A DNA stretch of 64,000 nt from assembly GCF_001957135.1 (NCBI RefSeq), contig NZ_MPHK01000021.1, forward strand, positions 1-64,000. Direction: 5' to 3'. Below the pieces are notes generated by a model. That model did not search any database. It saw only the letters and a program-made list of their open reading frames with translations, and was not told the DNA's origin. This document shows, one piece after another, positions 17,981 to 27,115 of this stretch; the first letter of the stretch is position 1; each line of letters opens with the position of its first letter. A program made the position numbers and the translations under genes. The stretch is from Shewanella sp. UCD-KL21 (GTDB lineage: Bacteria; Pseudomonadota; Gammaproteobacteria; Enterobacterales; Shewanellaceae).

Positions 17981-19093
17981 CTAAACAGCGCTGTAAAAGC
18001 TGCCAAGGATCGCCGCTCTACTTGCGCCAGTCACAGCAGGTAAGTTTGCCGTTAAGCCGTGGTGATGTCTCATAGCAAGCCAAGCAAAGGCGATGGCTTC
18101 AACCCATTTGGGGTCCATGCCGATTGCCGTGGTATTTGACAGGGTAAAGTTAGGCACCAGTTTGGCTAAACGCTGCATCAACTCAATGTTAAAAGCGCCG
18201 CCGCCACAAACAAAAATATCGCCCGCATCCGTGAGTTGATTAATATCATTAGCCATTGTCTGACAGCTAAGATCAAGTAGCGTGGATTGAATATCCTCTA
18301 GTGCTAGATGGGAGAACTCAGCCAATTGTTGTTCAAGCCAAGCATGATTAAATAGCTCTCTGCCGGTGCTTTTAGGATAGGCCATCGAAAAGTACGGGTG
18401 AGTTAGCAGGTGAGTTAATAATTCGGCATTGGTGCTACCTGATGCAGCCCATTGACCTGATTCATCAAAACTGAGCTGCTGCTGTTGCAGAATGAATGCA
18501 TCCATGAGGGTGTTACCTGGGCCAGTATCAAATCCAATGACCTGATCTGACTCACCTGGCAAGTAAGTGATATTAGCAATGCCGCCAATATTTAAAATAA
18601 TTCGTGGCGTGTGCGCTTTAGCAAATAACGCTTGATGAAATGCCGGGACTAGCGGCGCGCCTTGACCACCTAAGGCGATATCTTTGCGCCTAAAGTCTGC
18701 AATAACGTTAATCCCCGTGGTTACCGCTATGGTATCGGCATCACCAATTTGTAAGCTGAAACCGTGCTCAAGATTGGGCATGTGGCGAATGGTTTGGCCG
18801 TGACTACCAATGGCAATGACATCGGCTTTATTGATAGTGGTGGTTGCTAATAATTCGTTGACCGCCTGTGCAAACAGTAAGCCCATACTTCTGTCCATGC
18901 GGCCCATAATGTTCAGTTCATCATTATTGGGACTACATAAACGGTGTAATTGATGTAGAACATGCTCTGGAATTGCCACCGTATGGGTAGCGATTAAGCG
19001 GGTTTGGTTATTGCTAAAATCAACTAAAACAGCATCGACACCATCCATACTGGTGCCTGACATTAAACCGATATAATACTGAGGTTTATCCAT
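17981..19093 (-). CDS. anmK: Anhydro-N-acetylmuramic acid kinase
   Basis: Phosphorylates and opens 1,6-anhydro-MurNAc to MurNAc-6-phosphate during peptidoglycan recycling. LMSGTSMDGVDAVLVDF at the N-terminus is the nucleotide-binding signature; GFDTGPGNTLMD and CGGGAFN are further family motifs. The 370 residues match the family. It lies downstream of the MepM-like endopeptidase gene on the same strand (101 bp apart), so two muropeptide enzymes are linked. Confidence 0.96.
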   Translation of the reverse strand: MDKPQYYIGLMSGTSMDGVDAVLVDFSNNQTRLIATHTVAIPEHVLHQLHRLCSPNNDELNIMGRMDRSMGLLFAQAVNELLATTTINKADVIAIGSHGQTIRHMPNLEHGFSLQIGDADTIAVTTGINVIADFRRKDIALGGQGAPLVPAFHQALFAKAHTPRIILNIGGIANITYLPGESDQVIGFDTGPGNTLMDAFILQQQQLSFDESGQWAASGSTNAELLTHLLTHPYFSMAYPKSTGRELFNHAWLEQQLAEFSHLALEDIQSTLLDLSCQTMANDINQLTDAGDIFVCGGGAFNIELMQRLAKLVPNFTLSNTTAIGMDPKWVEAIAFAWLAMRHHHGLTANLPAVTGASRAAILGSFYSAV

Positions 19094-19194
19094 GGTATTG
19101 GCTCATTTATGTATTGGGCTAGATTCTGTAATGAAACTAGCCCAACAAAGGAATGGATGACTAGGGAGCGCGAGTCCAATCGGGGCATTAGCAA

Positions 19195-20709
19195 TTAATT
19201 ACTGGCGTAATGCTGCTGTTTATTTTGCTCAATTTTAGCCATTATTTGCTTGCTGAGTATATCAAACTGCGCTTTTTCTTTTTTATCAATTGGCTTTGAT
19301 TGCGGTAACTTAATGGTTCTTGGATTACGGTGCACACCATTAACGATAAATTCGTAATGTAAGTGAGCGCCAGTAACGCGACCGGTTTTTCCTAAAGTAC
19401 CAATAATCTGCCCTTGCTTAACGGTTTCGCCACGTTTTACTTTGCGCTTGGTTAAGTGCAAGTATTTGGTGGTATAGGTATCGTTATGCTTGATAAAAAC
19501 ATAGTTACCATTGTATTTGTTATAACTTGACTCAATCACTTTACCGCGACCCGCCGCTTTAATCGGGGTACCAATCGCAGCCACATAATCTACCCCACGG
19601 TGCGCTCTCACTTGGCCTGTGACTGGGTGTAAGCGGCGCGGGTTAAAGCTTGAGCTGACATATTTAAAGTCAACAGGTGAGCGAAGGAAGGCTTTGCGCA
19701 TACTACTGCCTGTTTCTGAGTAATATTCGCCATCGGTGTAACGCACAGCGGTATAGCGCTCACCTTGGTTAAAAAACTCAGCGGCTAAAATGTTGCCAGT
19801 ACCAATAAATTGGCCATCAACAAACTCTTCTTCAAACATCAATGAGAAATGATCGTCTTTACGGATATCGAGCGCGAAATCGATATCCCAACCAAATATG
19901 TTAGCTAGTTGCATAATATGGTTAGCGGATAAACCGGCACTGGCTGCAGCGCTCCAAAAATTAGTACTAATATTGGCGGTGATGAACTTTGTTTCTAAGG
20001 TGATGGACTTAACATTGACCTTTTCTTCGAATTTATCATCAAGCTTTGAAATCAAAAGGGTAGAGACCTTGTCCATTTGATAACTAATTTGGGTCACTTC
20101 ATCTTGGGCATCTTTAGAGACAATAATCTCTTCACCGGGCATGATTTTGAGTAAATTTTTCTTAGATACTGGTAAGCGAGTGATTTGATATACATCTTTT
20201 GGGCTTAAGCCTGCTCTTTTGGCTAAACCACCAAAGGTGTCACCTTTAGCGACTTTAAAGGTTTTATGTGACAGTAAATCTGCTTCGCGATAGGGCACTG
20301 AATTTTCAGCATCTGCTTGGGTGGCTAACAAGCCGTCAGAGGCTGTCATTAGTGGGTTTAAATCAGCAATAGGGTTACTTTCTTGCGAAGGGCGAAGTTG
20401 AGCATCATTATTGCTTGCCGTTACAGAGCTTGCTGGGGCGCTGCCTCCAGGCGGGGTTGGAGTTCTAAAGGCCAGCGGCACAGAGTATTGGCTTTGTTTG
20501 TCATTGTTACTGACATGACCTTCTTCAGACGAAGGGGCTTGGATGCCAATTCTATCGGAAATATCAACCGTACCAGTGTTAGCTTGTTTGGATGCTTGGG
20601 CATTGTCTGATGGGAATAACACGATAACTATCGTGAGAATAACTAATGAACACAGTGCAATTTGATGCACTTTAGGGAGCAATTTAAATAAAGTGATAAG
20701 CTTTGCCAT
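19195..20709 (-). CDS. M23-family peptidoglycan DD-metalloendopeptidase (MepM-like)
   Basis: Cleaves peptide cross-links so that new murein can be inserted. With the chosen ATG (504 residues) there is an N-terminal membrane anchor near residues 12-33, a disordered Ser/Pro-rich linker to about 130, a LysM-like region near 150-200 (FKVAKGDTFGGLAKRAG), an intermediate domain, and a LytM/M23 domain with zinc ligands in HRGVDYV and in HLHYE near the end. It follows E. coli MepM closely in layout. It is divergent from tyrS. Confidence 0.9.
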   Translation of the reverse strand: MAKLITLFKLLPKVHQIALCSLVILTIVIVLFPSDNAQASKQANTGTVDISDRIGIQAPSSEEGHVSNNDKQSQYSVPLAFRTPTPPGGSAPASSVTASNNDAQLRPSQESNPIADLNPLMTASDGLLATQADAENSVPYREADLLSHKTFKVAKGDTFGGLAKRAGLSPKDVYQITRLPVSKKNLLKIMPGEEIIVSKDAQDEVTQISYQMDKVSTLLISKLDDKFEEKVNVKSITLETKFITANISTNFWSAAASAGLSANHIMQLANIFGWDIDFALDIRKDDHFSLMFEEEFVDGQFIGTGNILAAEFFNQGERYTAVRYTDGEYYSETGSSMRKAFLRSPVDFKYVSSSFNPRRLHPVTGQVRAHRGVDYVAAIGTPIKAAGRGKVIESSYNKYNGNYVFIKHNDTYTTKYLHLTKRKVKRGETVKQGQIIGTLGKTGRVTGAHLHYEFIVNGVHRNPRTIKLPQSKPIDKKEKAQFDILSKQIMAKIEQNKQQHYASN

Positions 20710-20833
20710 CGACCTAGGTACCAATTTCTCTTTTTCGTTGTAATCCCCTTAGTGTACACACTTTCAATTACTGTGGCTAACAAGTAACATAGGCGTCTTA
20801 TTTTTTATCCAAGCTGCAGGAGTAGGTGCCGAA

Positions 20834-22030
20834 ATGGCTGATTTAGACCAAGTGTTAGCAGAAATTAAACGCGGTACTGACGAGATTTTAGTTGAGTCTG
20901 ATCTGCTAGAAAAACTTAAAGAAGGTCGTCCTTTAAGAATTAAACTAGGTGCAGACCCAACCGCTCCAGATATTCATTTAGGTCACACGGTGATCTTAAA
21001 TAAGCTACGTACCTTCCAAGAGTTAGGGCATGAGGTGATTTTCCTTATTGGTGACTTTACCGGTATGGTTGGTGATCCTAGTGGTAAAAACACTACGCGC
21101 CCGCCATTAACCCGTGAAGATGTACTGGCTAATGCTGAAACATACAAAGAGCAGGTATTTAAAATTCTTGACCCAGCAAAAACCCGCATTGAGTTTAACT
21201 CATCGTGGTTAGAGTCACTGGGCGCTGCTGGTATGATCCGTTTAGCATCACAACAAACCGTTGCACGCATGATGGAACGTGATGACTTTAAAAAGCGTTA
21301 TGCTGGTGGTCAGTCAATTGCCATTCATGAGTTTATGTATCCATTACTGCAAGGCTACGACTCAGTTGCATTAAAAGCTGACGTTGAATTAGGCGGAACC
21401 GATCAAAAGTTCAACCTATTAATGGGTCGTGAGTTACAAAAAGCGGAAGGGCAAAAGCCACAAACCGTGATCATGATGCCTTTATTAGTGGGTTTAGACG
21501 GCGTGAAGAAAATGTCTAAATCGGCACATAACTACATTGGTGTTAGCGAGCCTGCAAATGAGATGTTTGGCAAAATTATGTCAATCTCAGATGACCTAAT
21601 GTGGAGCTATTTTGAATTGTTGTCATTCCGTCCATTGGCTGAAATTGCACAATTTAAGCAAGATGTTGAAAACGGTCAGAACCCACGTGATATCAAAATT
21701 GCCTTAGCAAAAGAAATTATCGCCCGTTTTCATGATCAAGCTCAAGCAGACTCAGCACATCAAGCCTTTATCGACCGTTTTCAAAAGGGCGCTATTCCTG
21801 ATGATATCGAAGAAGTTGAGCTTGAAGCTGGCGAAGGCTTAGCGATTGCTAACTTACTTAAAAGTGCAGCACTGGTTGCTTCAACATCTGATGGCATGCG
21901 CATGATCAAGCAAGGCGCGGTAAAAATGGATGGCGAAAAGCTAACTGATACTCGTCAGGTGTTTACTGCGGGTATGACAGCGGTATTCCAAGTGGGTAAG
22001 CGCAAGTTTGCTAAAGTAACACTGGTATAA
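20834..22030 (+). CDS. tyrS: Tyrosyl-tRNA synthetase
   Basis: Class I aminoacyl-tRNA synthetase that charges tRNA-Tyr. It has HLGH at 48-51, KMSKS near residue 231 and a C-terminal S4-type RNA-binding domain (about 330-398, GAVKMDGEKL). KMSKS in place of the E. coli-type KFGKT, together with the 398-residue length, places it in the TyrZ-like branch. A perfect terminator follows at 22061. Confidence 0.96.
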   Translation: MADLDQVLAEIKRGTDEILVESDLLEKLKEGRPLRIKLGADPTAPDIHLGHTVILNKLRTFQELGHEVIFLIGDFTGMVGDPSGKNTTRPPLTREDVLANAETYKEQVFKILDPAKTRIEFNSSWLESLGAAGMIRLASQQTVARMMERDDFKKRYAGGQSIAIHEFMYPLLQGYDSVALKADVELGGTDQKFNLLMGRELQKAEGQKPQTVIMMPLLVGLDGVKKMSKSAHNYIGVSEPANEMFGKIMSISDDLMWSYFELLSFRPLAEIAQFKQDVENGQNPRDIKIALAKEIIARFHDQAQADSAHQAFIDRFQKGAIPDDIEEVELEAGEGLAIANLLKSAALVASTSDGMRMIKQGAVKMDGEKLTDTRQVFTAGMTAVFQVGKRKFAKVTLV

Positions 22031-22060
22031 AATACCTTAGAGATTAATTGTCTAGATACC

Positions 22061-22087
22061 AAAAACGGCTCAATGAGCCGTTTTTTT
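22061..22087 (+). terminator. Terminator after tyrS
   Basis: AAAAACGGCTCA, one base, TGAGCCGTTTTT and more T. It can also act on the convergent minus-strand gene that ends at 22127. Confidence 0.9.
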
Positions 22088-22126
22088 ATGGGTGATATTG
22101 ACCAAAGCGAAGCCGATTTAAGGTCT

Positions 22127-22612
22127 TTATTGCGACTCAAGTTGATCGGACATGGTTTGATAGTCCATTAAGTCAACTTGCTCTGTCACCCGCTCAGTTT
22201 TCATGTCGAACTTTAAGGTGGTAACACCTGGCACGGCGATTTCAATAATCTTGCCGGGTTTGCCAAATTGATCACCTGGGCCTCTAAGGTGATAGTTACC
22301 AATGAGTACCACTAAAGAGCCGGTATTAAACATGTGCTCAATATTCAATTTATACTCAAGAACGCCATCATGGGCGCGCTGGAAAAACTCGATAATATGA
22401 CGACCACCGGTGTATTTTACATTGGCGGTTTTATCAAAAAACACGCTATCACGATTATAAAACTGCTTTAAAGTGCGGTAATCATGGCTGGTTAATGCTT
22501 GCATGTATTGCACCGCAAGCTGCTGCTGTTTTGGCATTTCGCCGCTATTAGCAAGGCTTGAAGTGCTCCAAATACCACTCAATAAACAGCATACTAATAA
22601 AATGAGTCGCAT
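22127..22612 (-). CDS. Exported NTF2/SnoaL-like protein
   Basis: The 161 residues start with a signal peptide (MRLILLVCCLL to SSLANS). The mature part has the SnoaL/NTF2-like layout: a helix QLAVQYMQALTSHDYRTLKQFY, then a beta-sheet core with FFDKTANVKYTGG and the FFQRAHDGVLEYKLNIEHMF segment. No catalytic set is certain. Its start directly abuts the stop of the TRIC-like gene, so it is the last gene of a three-gene run (DUF2721, TRIC-like, NTF2-like). Its substrate is unknown. Confidence 0.75.
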   Translation of the reverse strand: MRLILLVCCLLSGIWSTSSLANSGEMPKQQQLAVQYMQALTSHDYRTLKQFYNRDSVFFDKTANVKYTGGRHIIEFFQRAHDGVLEYKLNIEHMFNTGSLVVLIGNYHLRGPGDQFGKPGKIIEIAVPGVTTLKFDMKTERVTEQVDLMDYQTMSDQLESQ

Positions 22613-23239
22613 CTAATGGCCCTTAGTTTTTAAATCGAATGCAGGTAATGATAAATGCCAGCGAATTGCACTTAAACGAATAATCAAGGTGCTAAACATG
22701 GCCAAAAACAGCGCGTAAGTGCTATCCATGCCAACTTTAATACTCAAGGTATAACAAATACCGCCAACAATAGAAGCAGTGGCATATATTTCGGTGCGCA
22801 GCACCATCGGCACTTGCTGGCATAATAAGTCTCGGATAATACCACCACCGACACCGGTGATTAAACCTAAGATCACCGCAGACATGCCAGATAATCCTAG
22901 TTGCAATGCTTTTTCTGCGCCAATCACGGTAAACAGAGCCAAGCCAAAGGCATCGGCTATAGGTAGGGTTAACTTAGGTAATTTATGGGGTTTACGAACT
23001 AAAATGAAACAGGCTATAACGGTTGCCAAAATGACCACCACATAACTGGGGTTACTGATCCAAAACACCGGTGTTGAGCCAATAAGCGCATCACGAATAC
23101 TGCCGCCACCAATGGCCGTCACTGAGGCCAAAACAATTACCCCAAATGGATCCATTTTATGTTTACCTGCAGCTAAGGCGCCAGATAAGGCAAAGACCGC
23201 GGTGCCACACAAGTCGAAAAAATAAATCCACTCAATCAT
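22613..23239 (-). CDS. TRIC/YadS-family membrane protein
   Basis: The 208-residue, roughly seven-helix protein carries two copies of the family motif: GGGSIRDALIG and GGGIIRDLLCQ, each after a hydrophobic helix. This is the bacterial TRIC cation-channel family (UPF0126, E. coli YadS). The start overlaps the preceding DUF2721 gene by eight bases, indicating translational coupling. Ion and physiological role are not known from sequence. Confidence 0.88.
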   Translation of the reverse strand: MIEWIYFFDLCGTAVFALSGALAAGKHKMDPFGVIVLASVTAIGGGSIRDALIGSTPVFWISNPSYVVVILATVIACFILVRKPHKLPKLTLPIADAFGLALFTVIGAEKALQLGLSGMSAVILGLITGVGGGIIRDLLCQQVPMVLRTEIYATASIVGGICYTLSIKVGMDSTYALFLAMFSTLIIRLSAIRWHLSLPAFDLKTKGH

Positions 23240-23624
23240 TACTAAGCTCTTTTAGGTGGATATTTAATGCATCAACTGAAATGCGGATTTCAACTACAGA
23301 TAGAATCAGTGAATAAAGTAAAAACAATAAACTCACCCCAAATACCATTGAGCCGATATCAAACAGCCCTAAATAAATAAAAATCATACTGATGACACAG
23401 ATGGCAAAACTGATGACGCCGGCTTCTTGCATGCGTCTAATAATCTTAATGCGCTGACGAAGGTTTTTAATTTGCTCGCTATCAATAGGCTTACCCGAAG
23501 AGCTTAAGTTTCTGATTAAAGCCGCTAATGCGAAAAAACGGTTAGTGTAAGCCAATAGCAATAATGAAATCGCTGGGAATAACAAGCCTGGGGTCGTTAA
23601 AGATATTTGCAGATTATCTAACAA
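23232..23624 (-). CDS. DUF2721 membrane protein
   Basis: 130-residue protein with three hydrophobic segments: an N-terminal one with PGLLFPAISLLLLAYTNRF and two near 70-115. A basic stretch RQRIKIIRRMQ lies between. The PGLLFPAISLLLLAYTNRF pattern matches the DUF2721 family as I know it. The start is TTG with GAGG upstream. It overlaps the next gene by eight bases. Confidence 0.78.
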   Translation of the reverse strand: MLDNLQISLTTPGLLFPAISLLLLAYTNRFFALAALIRNLSSSGKPIDSEQIKNLRQRIKIIRRMQEAGVISFAICVISMIFIYLGLFDIGSMVFGVSLLFLLYSLILSVVEIRISVDALNIHLKELSND

Positions 23625-23692
23625 AAGGAGTCGCCTCTACATCAAACAACAAAAATGACTAAGCTGGGTATAATAACCTTTTTATAATAAAG

Positions 23693-24700
23693 TTACATCG
23701 CTTGAAACCACCTTATTGCGGTCCATAAAATCGGAATGGCAATGGTAAAACAAATCCAAAAGCTGATTGCCCATGATGTCAGGCTGATCGCGTTGCGGAT
23801 ATCTTGAGTAAGCGGCATTGTTGATGGGTTTATCTTGCTTAATTCAACCCGCTGTAATTGGTGTTTTAAGATGATTTGTTGCGGCCCTCCGAGCTCTACT
23901 TCCAACACTTTACTGCCAATATATAAGCTTGAGTAACCAAACACTCCTGCGGTATGAGGCGGCTGTTTAACTAATGCTGATACGTTCTTTAATTTGCCTT
24001 GCAATATTAAAGTCAAATTCCACAGTAAACTGGGGAGTGCAAAAATGATTTGATTGAGGGCATAAATAGGGGCGCTGAAGTAGCGATATTGCGGCACGTA
24101 ATTGGGCCAGCAATGTTCTAATTGACGCAGCAAATGGATAAATAACACCAAGGGCGCACCGCCAATGGCAAAAAATAAGATGGTGGCGACGGTGCCATAA
24201 CTTGGGCTGATTAATAGCCTTTCAATGGTGGCTTTACAAATACCGATTTCTGACAAATTATCGGTTTGCTGAATTAGCCATGGGCTCAGTAATTTTTTGG
24301 CTCGTTGTTTATCATTAAGCTCTAGGGAGTTTACAACGTCATTAGCAACGGGTCTAAAGCCTGCGTCACTGATGCAAAAATACACTAATAAAAAGTCAAA
24401 AAACCAAGGGTATACTGCCAGCGACAAGATAAAATAGACGCTAAACCACAGTGGTAAAATCAGTAAACCTGTTGCAAGTAGGCCGGCGGTAACTTGCTGT
24501 TGAGAAGAGCGCTGTGGATGGTTAACTTTCGCGCTTAATTTTTTCGCTAACAGTTGAAAAAATACAATAGGCTGTAGATTTCTGGGGATTGGCGCCACTT
24601 TAGAAATGAGCAGCGCCGTAAAAAGCACCAGACAGTTAACCAGAAAACTACCATCAACAGTCATCAGTTGTTGGTAAAAAGAACTATCAAACAATGTCAT
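23693..24700 (-). CDS. CbiB/CobD-like membrane protein, divergent
   Basis: The 335-residue membrane protein resembles CbiB (CobD) of cobalamin synthesis: several helices and a central segment IGICKATIERLLISPSYGTV followed by FAIGGAPLVL, which aligns in outline with the CbiB core. The conserved acidic and Asn residues of true CbiB are not obvious. No other cobalamin gene is near, and its neighbour is mtnN, a pairing I also recall in Vibrio. It could be a repurposed CbiB/AmpE-superfamily member rather than an adenosylcobinamide-phosphate synthase. Confidence 0.65.
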   Translation of the reverse strand: MTLFDSSFYQQLMTVDGSFLVNCLVLFTALLISKVAPIPRNLQPIVFFQLLAKKLSAKVNHPQRSSQQQVTAGLLATGLLILPLWFSVYFILSLAVYPWFFDFLLVYFCISDAGFRPVANDVVNSLELNDKQRAKKLLSPWLIQQTDNLSEIGICKATIERLLISPSYGTVATILFFAIGGAPLVLFIHLLRQLEHCWPNYVPQYRYFSAPIYALNQIIFALPSLLWNLTLILQGKLKNVSALVKQPPHTAGVFGYSSLYIGSKVLEVELGGPQQIILKHQLQRVELSKINPSTMPLTQDIRNAISLTSWAISFWICFTIAIPILWTAIRWFQAM

Positions 24701-24791
24701 GGCACCTTATCAATTCACAGCTAAAATATAACCCTAAGTCAAAGTGGCAACATCTAACCTTGATAACGGCTAGAGTACATTGCCTTATGCT

Positions 24792-25484
24792 TTAAAAGTT
24801 TTTTAGTAATGCAATGACCATTAATGCTGAGTAATGACCCGCTTTAACAATGTAGGAATCAAAATCAACAGGCGAGTCGTTGTTAGCGTTATCTGATAAT
24901 GAGCGGATGACTACAAACGGCACCTTAAATTGATGACAAACTTGGGCAATCGCAGCCGCTTCCATTTCACATGCCGCCATAGTTGGGAAATTAGCCAGCA
25001 TCACCTTAGTGCGCTCAGGATCGCAAATAAAACTATCACCTGTGGCAATCAAGCCTTCAATGACCTTAGCTTCACCTAATGATGAAATAGCCGCTTTTGC
25101 GGCAGTGACTAACTTTTCATCAGGGATGAAAGCAGCAGGCTGTGATGCCATTTGACCAATTTCATAACCAAAGGCGGTTACATCAACATCGTGATGACGT
25201 ACTTCAGAAGAAATAACAATATCGCCAATATTTAAACTGTCAACAAATCCACCCGCAGAGCCAGTGTTAATCACAGCATCAACCTTAAAGTTGTTGATCA
25301 CTAATGTGGTTGCAACGCTGGCAGCGACTTTACCAATGCCTGAACGGGTGACGACAACCTCTTTACCTGAAAGTTGTCCTTCAACAAATTCAATTCCCGC
25401 TACAGTTGAGTGTACTGGGTTGGTCATTGATTCAATTAGGTGAGCAACTTCAGGTTCCATTGCACCGATAATAGCGATTTTCAT
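24792..25484 (-). CDS. mtnN: 5'-methylthioadenosine/S-adenosylhomocysteine nucleosidase
   Basis: Hydrolyses MTA and SAH to adenine plus the thioribose product, and so feeds methionine salvage and AI-2 formation. The N-terminus MKIAIIGAMEPEVAHL, the VINTGSAGG ribose site, and CEMEAAAIAQV with the RSLSDNA catalytic Asp are all present. The frame continues upstream to 25583, but that extension is hydrophobic and lacks support; starting at MKI after GAGACG gives 230 residues, the family length. Confidence 0.96.
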   Translation of the reverse strand: MKIAIIGAMEPEVAHLIESMTNPVHSTVAGIEFVEGQLSGKEVVVTRSGIGKVAASVATTLVINNFKVDAVINTGSAGGFVDSLNIGDIVISSEVRHHDVDVTAFGYEIGQMASQPAAFIPDEKLVTAAKAAISSLGEAKVIEGLIATGDSFICDPERTKVMLANFPTMAACEMEAAAIAQVCHQFKVPFVVIRSLSDNANNDSPVDFDSYIVKAGHYSALMVIALLKNF

Positions 25485-25588
25485 AATTAGCGTCTCAAAC
25501 AGTTCATTTAAATAAATAATAATGGCGGCTAATATAGCACAAAAGCAAACAGGGAAAGAGCACCGTAGCAGCAAATTCAGCAAATAAA

Positions 25589-25612
25589 AAAGCGCATCAA
25601 AAGATGCGCTTT
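25589..25612 (-). terminator. Terminator after gltD
   Basis: AAAGCGCATC, loop AAAA, GATGCGCTTT. On the minus strand it is followed by a T-run. It sits 85 bp past the gltD stop. Confidence 0.85.
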
Positions 25613-25696
25613 AAGAGTTTTGCTATCAACAAGTGTTGCGATTAATTAGCCCAAGCCGTGTTATTGACTGTGGCTTACAATGGCTGCAAAAGCTTG

Positions 25697-27109
25697 TTAT
25701 ACGTCTTCAAAGGCGTTTAAAATCCCTTGCGCGGCATCGCGGCCTTCAGCAATAGCGGTGACCACAAGGTCAGAGCCACGAACCATATCACCACCGGCAA
25801 ACACTTTCGGGTTGGTTGTTTGGAAAGGGTTATCGTCAAACTTACTGGCTTTTACTAAGCCCCATTCATTGGTTTCAATGCCAAAGTCGCTAAACCAAGC
25901 TGCAGGGCTGGCTTGGAAACCAAAGGCGATGATAATGGCATCTGCTTCAAGGATTTGCTCACTTCCAGCAATGACTTCAGCTTTTTGACGACCAGACTCA
26001 TCGGCTTCGCCCATTTGAGTTTCTACGCACTCAATCGCCGTTACCACGCCATCTTGCTCTTTAATTGCCACGGGTTGGCGGTTAAATAAGAAATTAACCC
26101 CTTCTTCGCGGGCGTTTTGCACTTCTCGGCGAGAGCCTGGCATGTTTGCCTCGTCACGTCGATATGCACAAGTAACGCTTTTAGCCCCTTGGCGAACAGC
26201 AGTGCGGACACAATCCATTGCAGTATCACCACCACCCAATACCACCACGTTTTTACCTTCAAGGCTTAAATATGGGTTTTCAGAGCATTCAGAGCCCATT
26301 AAATGATGAGTATTACCAATCAAGTAAGGCAGTGCTTGAATGACACCTTGACTGTCTTCACCGGGTAGGCGAGCTTTCATTGCTGTGTAGGTACCCATAC
26401 CGAGGAACACGGCATCATAACCATCTAGCAGGCTTTGGAAGGGAATGTCTTTACCAACGCTAACGCCCATTTTAAATTCAATGCCCATACCTTCAAGTAC
26501 ACTACGTCGGGTGGCCATAACCTCTTTATCCAGCTTGAAAGAGGGAATGCCATAAGTCAGCAATCCACCAATCTGTGGGTATTTATCATATACCACAGCT
26601 TTCACACCGTTACGACTTAAGATATCGGCACAACCAAGGCCCGCAGGCCCTGCACCAATAATCGCCACACGTTCTTTGCGTGGCTTCACTTTTGTCATAT
26701 CGGGTCGCCATCCCTGGCTGATTGCGGTATCGGTAATGTATTTTTCAACATTACCAATGGTGACCGCGCCGAAATCATCATTAAGGGTACAAGCCCCTTC
26801 ACATAGACGATCTTGAGGGCATACTCGGCCACATATCTCTGGCAGGGTATTGGTTTCATGAACCAAATCTGCCGCTTCTAAAATACGACCTTGTTCGGCC
26901 AGTTTTAGCCAATTAGGAATGTAGTTATGCAGTGGACACTTCCACTCGCAATAAGGATTACCACAATCTAAACAACGGTCTGCTTGCTCAGCCACTTGAG
27001 GCTGAGAAAACGGCTGATAAATCTCAATAAATTGAGTTGAACGTTTCGCAGCGGCGTGTTTAGTTGGATCTTTACGATCGACTTCTATAAATTGAAAATC
27101 ATTACTCAT
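25697..27109 (-). CDS. gltD: Glutamate synthase (NADPH) small subunit
   Basis: Supplies electrons from NADPH through FAD to GltB. Two cysteine groups near the N-terminus (CLDCGNPYCEWKC and CGRVCPQDRLCEGAC) bind low-potential 4Fe-4S clusters. A GAGPAGLGCADIL FAD site and VLGGGDTAMDC NADPH site follow. The 470 residues match the family. It lies six bases downstream of gltB, an operon in the order gltB-gltD, and ends before a terminator. Confidence 0.96.
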   Translation of the reverse strand: MSNDFQFIEVDRKDPTKHAAAKRSTQFIEIYQPFSQPQVAEQADRCLDCGNPYCEWKCPLHNYIPNWLKLAEQGRILEAADLVHETNTLPEICGRVCPQDRLCEGACTLNDDFGAVTIGNVEKYITDTAISQGWRPDMTKVKPRKERVAIIGAGPAGLGCADILSRNGVKAVVYDKYPQIGGLLTYGIPSFKLDKEVMATRRSVLEGMGIEFKMGVSVGKDIPFQSLLDGYDAVFLGMGTYTAMKARLPGEDSQGVIQALPYLIGNTHHLMGSECSENPYLSLEGKNVVVLGGGDTAMDCVRTAVRQGAKSVTCAYRRDEANMPGSRREVQNAREEGVNFLFNRQPVAIKEQDGVVTAIECVETQMGEADESGRQKAEVIAGSEQILEADAIIIAFGFQASPAAWFSDFGIETNEWGLVKASKFDDNPFQTTNPKVFAGGDMVRGSDLVVTAIAEGRDAAQGILNAFEDV

Positions 27110-27115
27110 CTTAAT

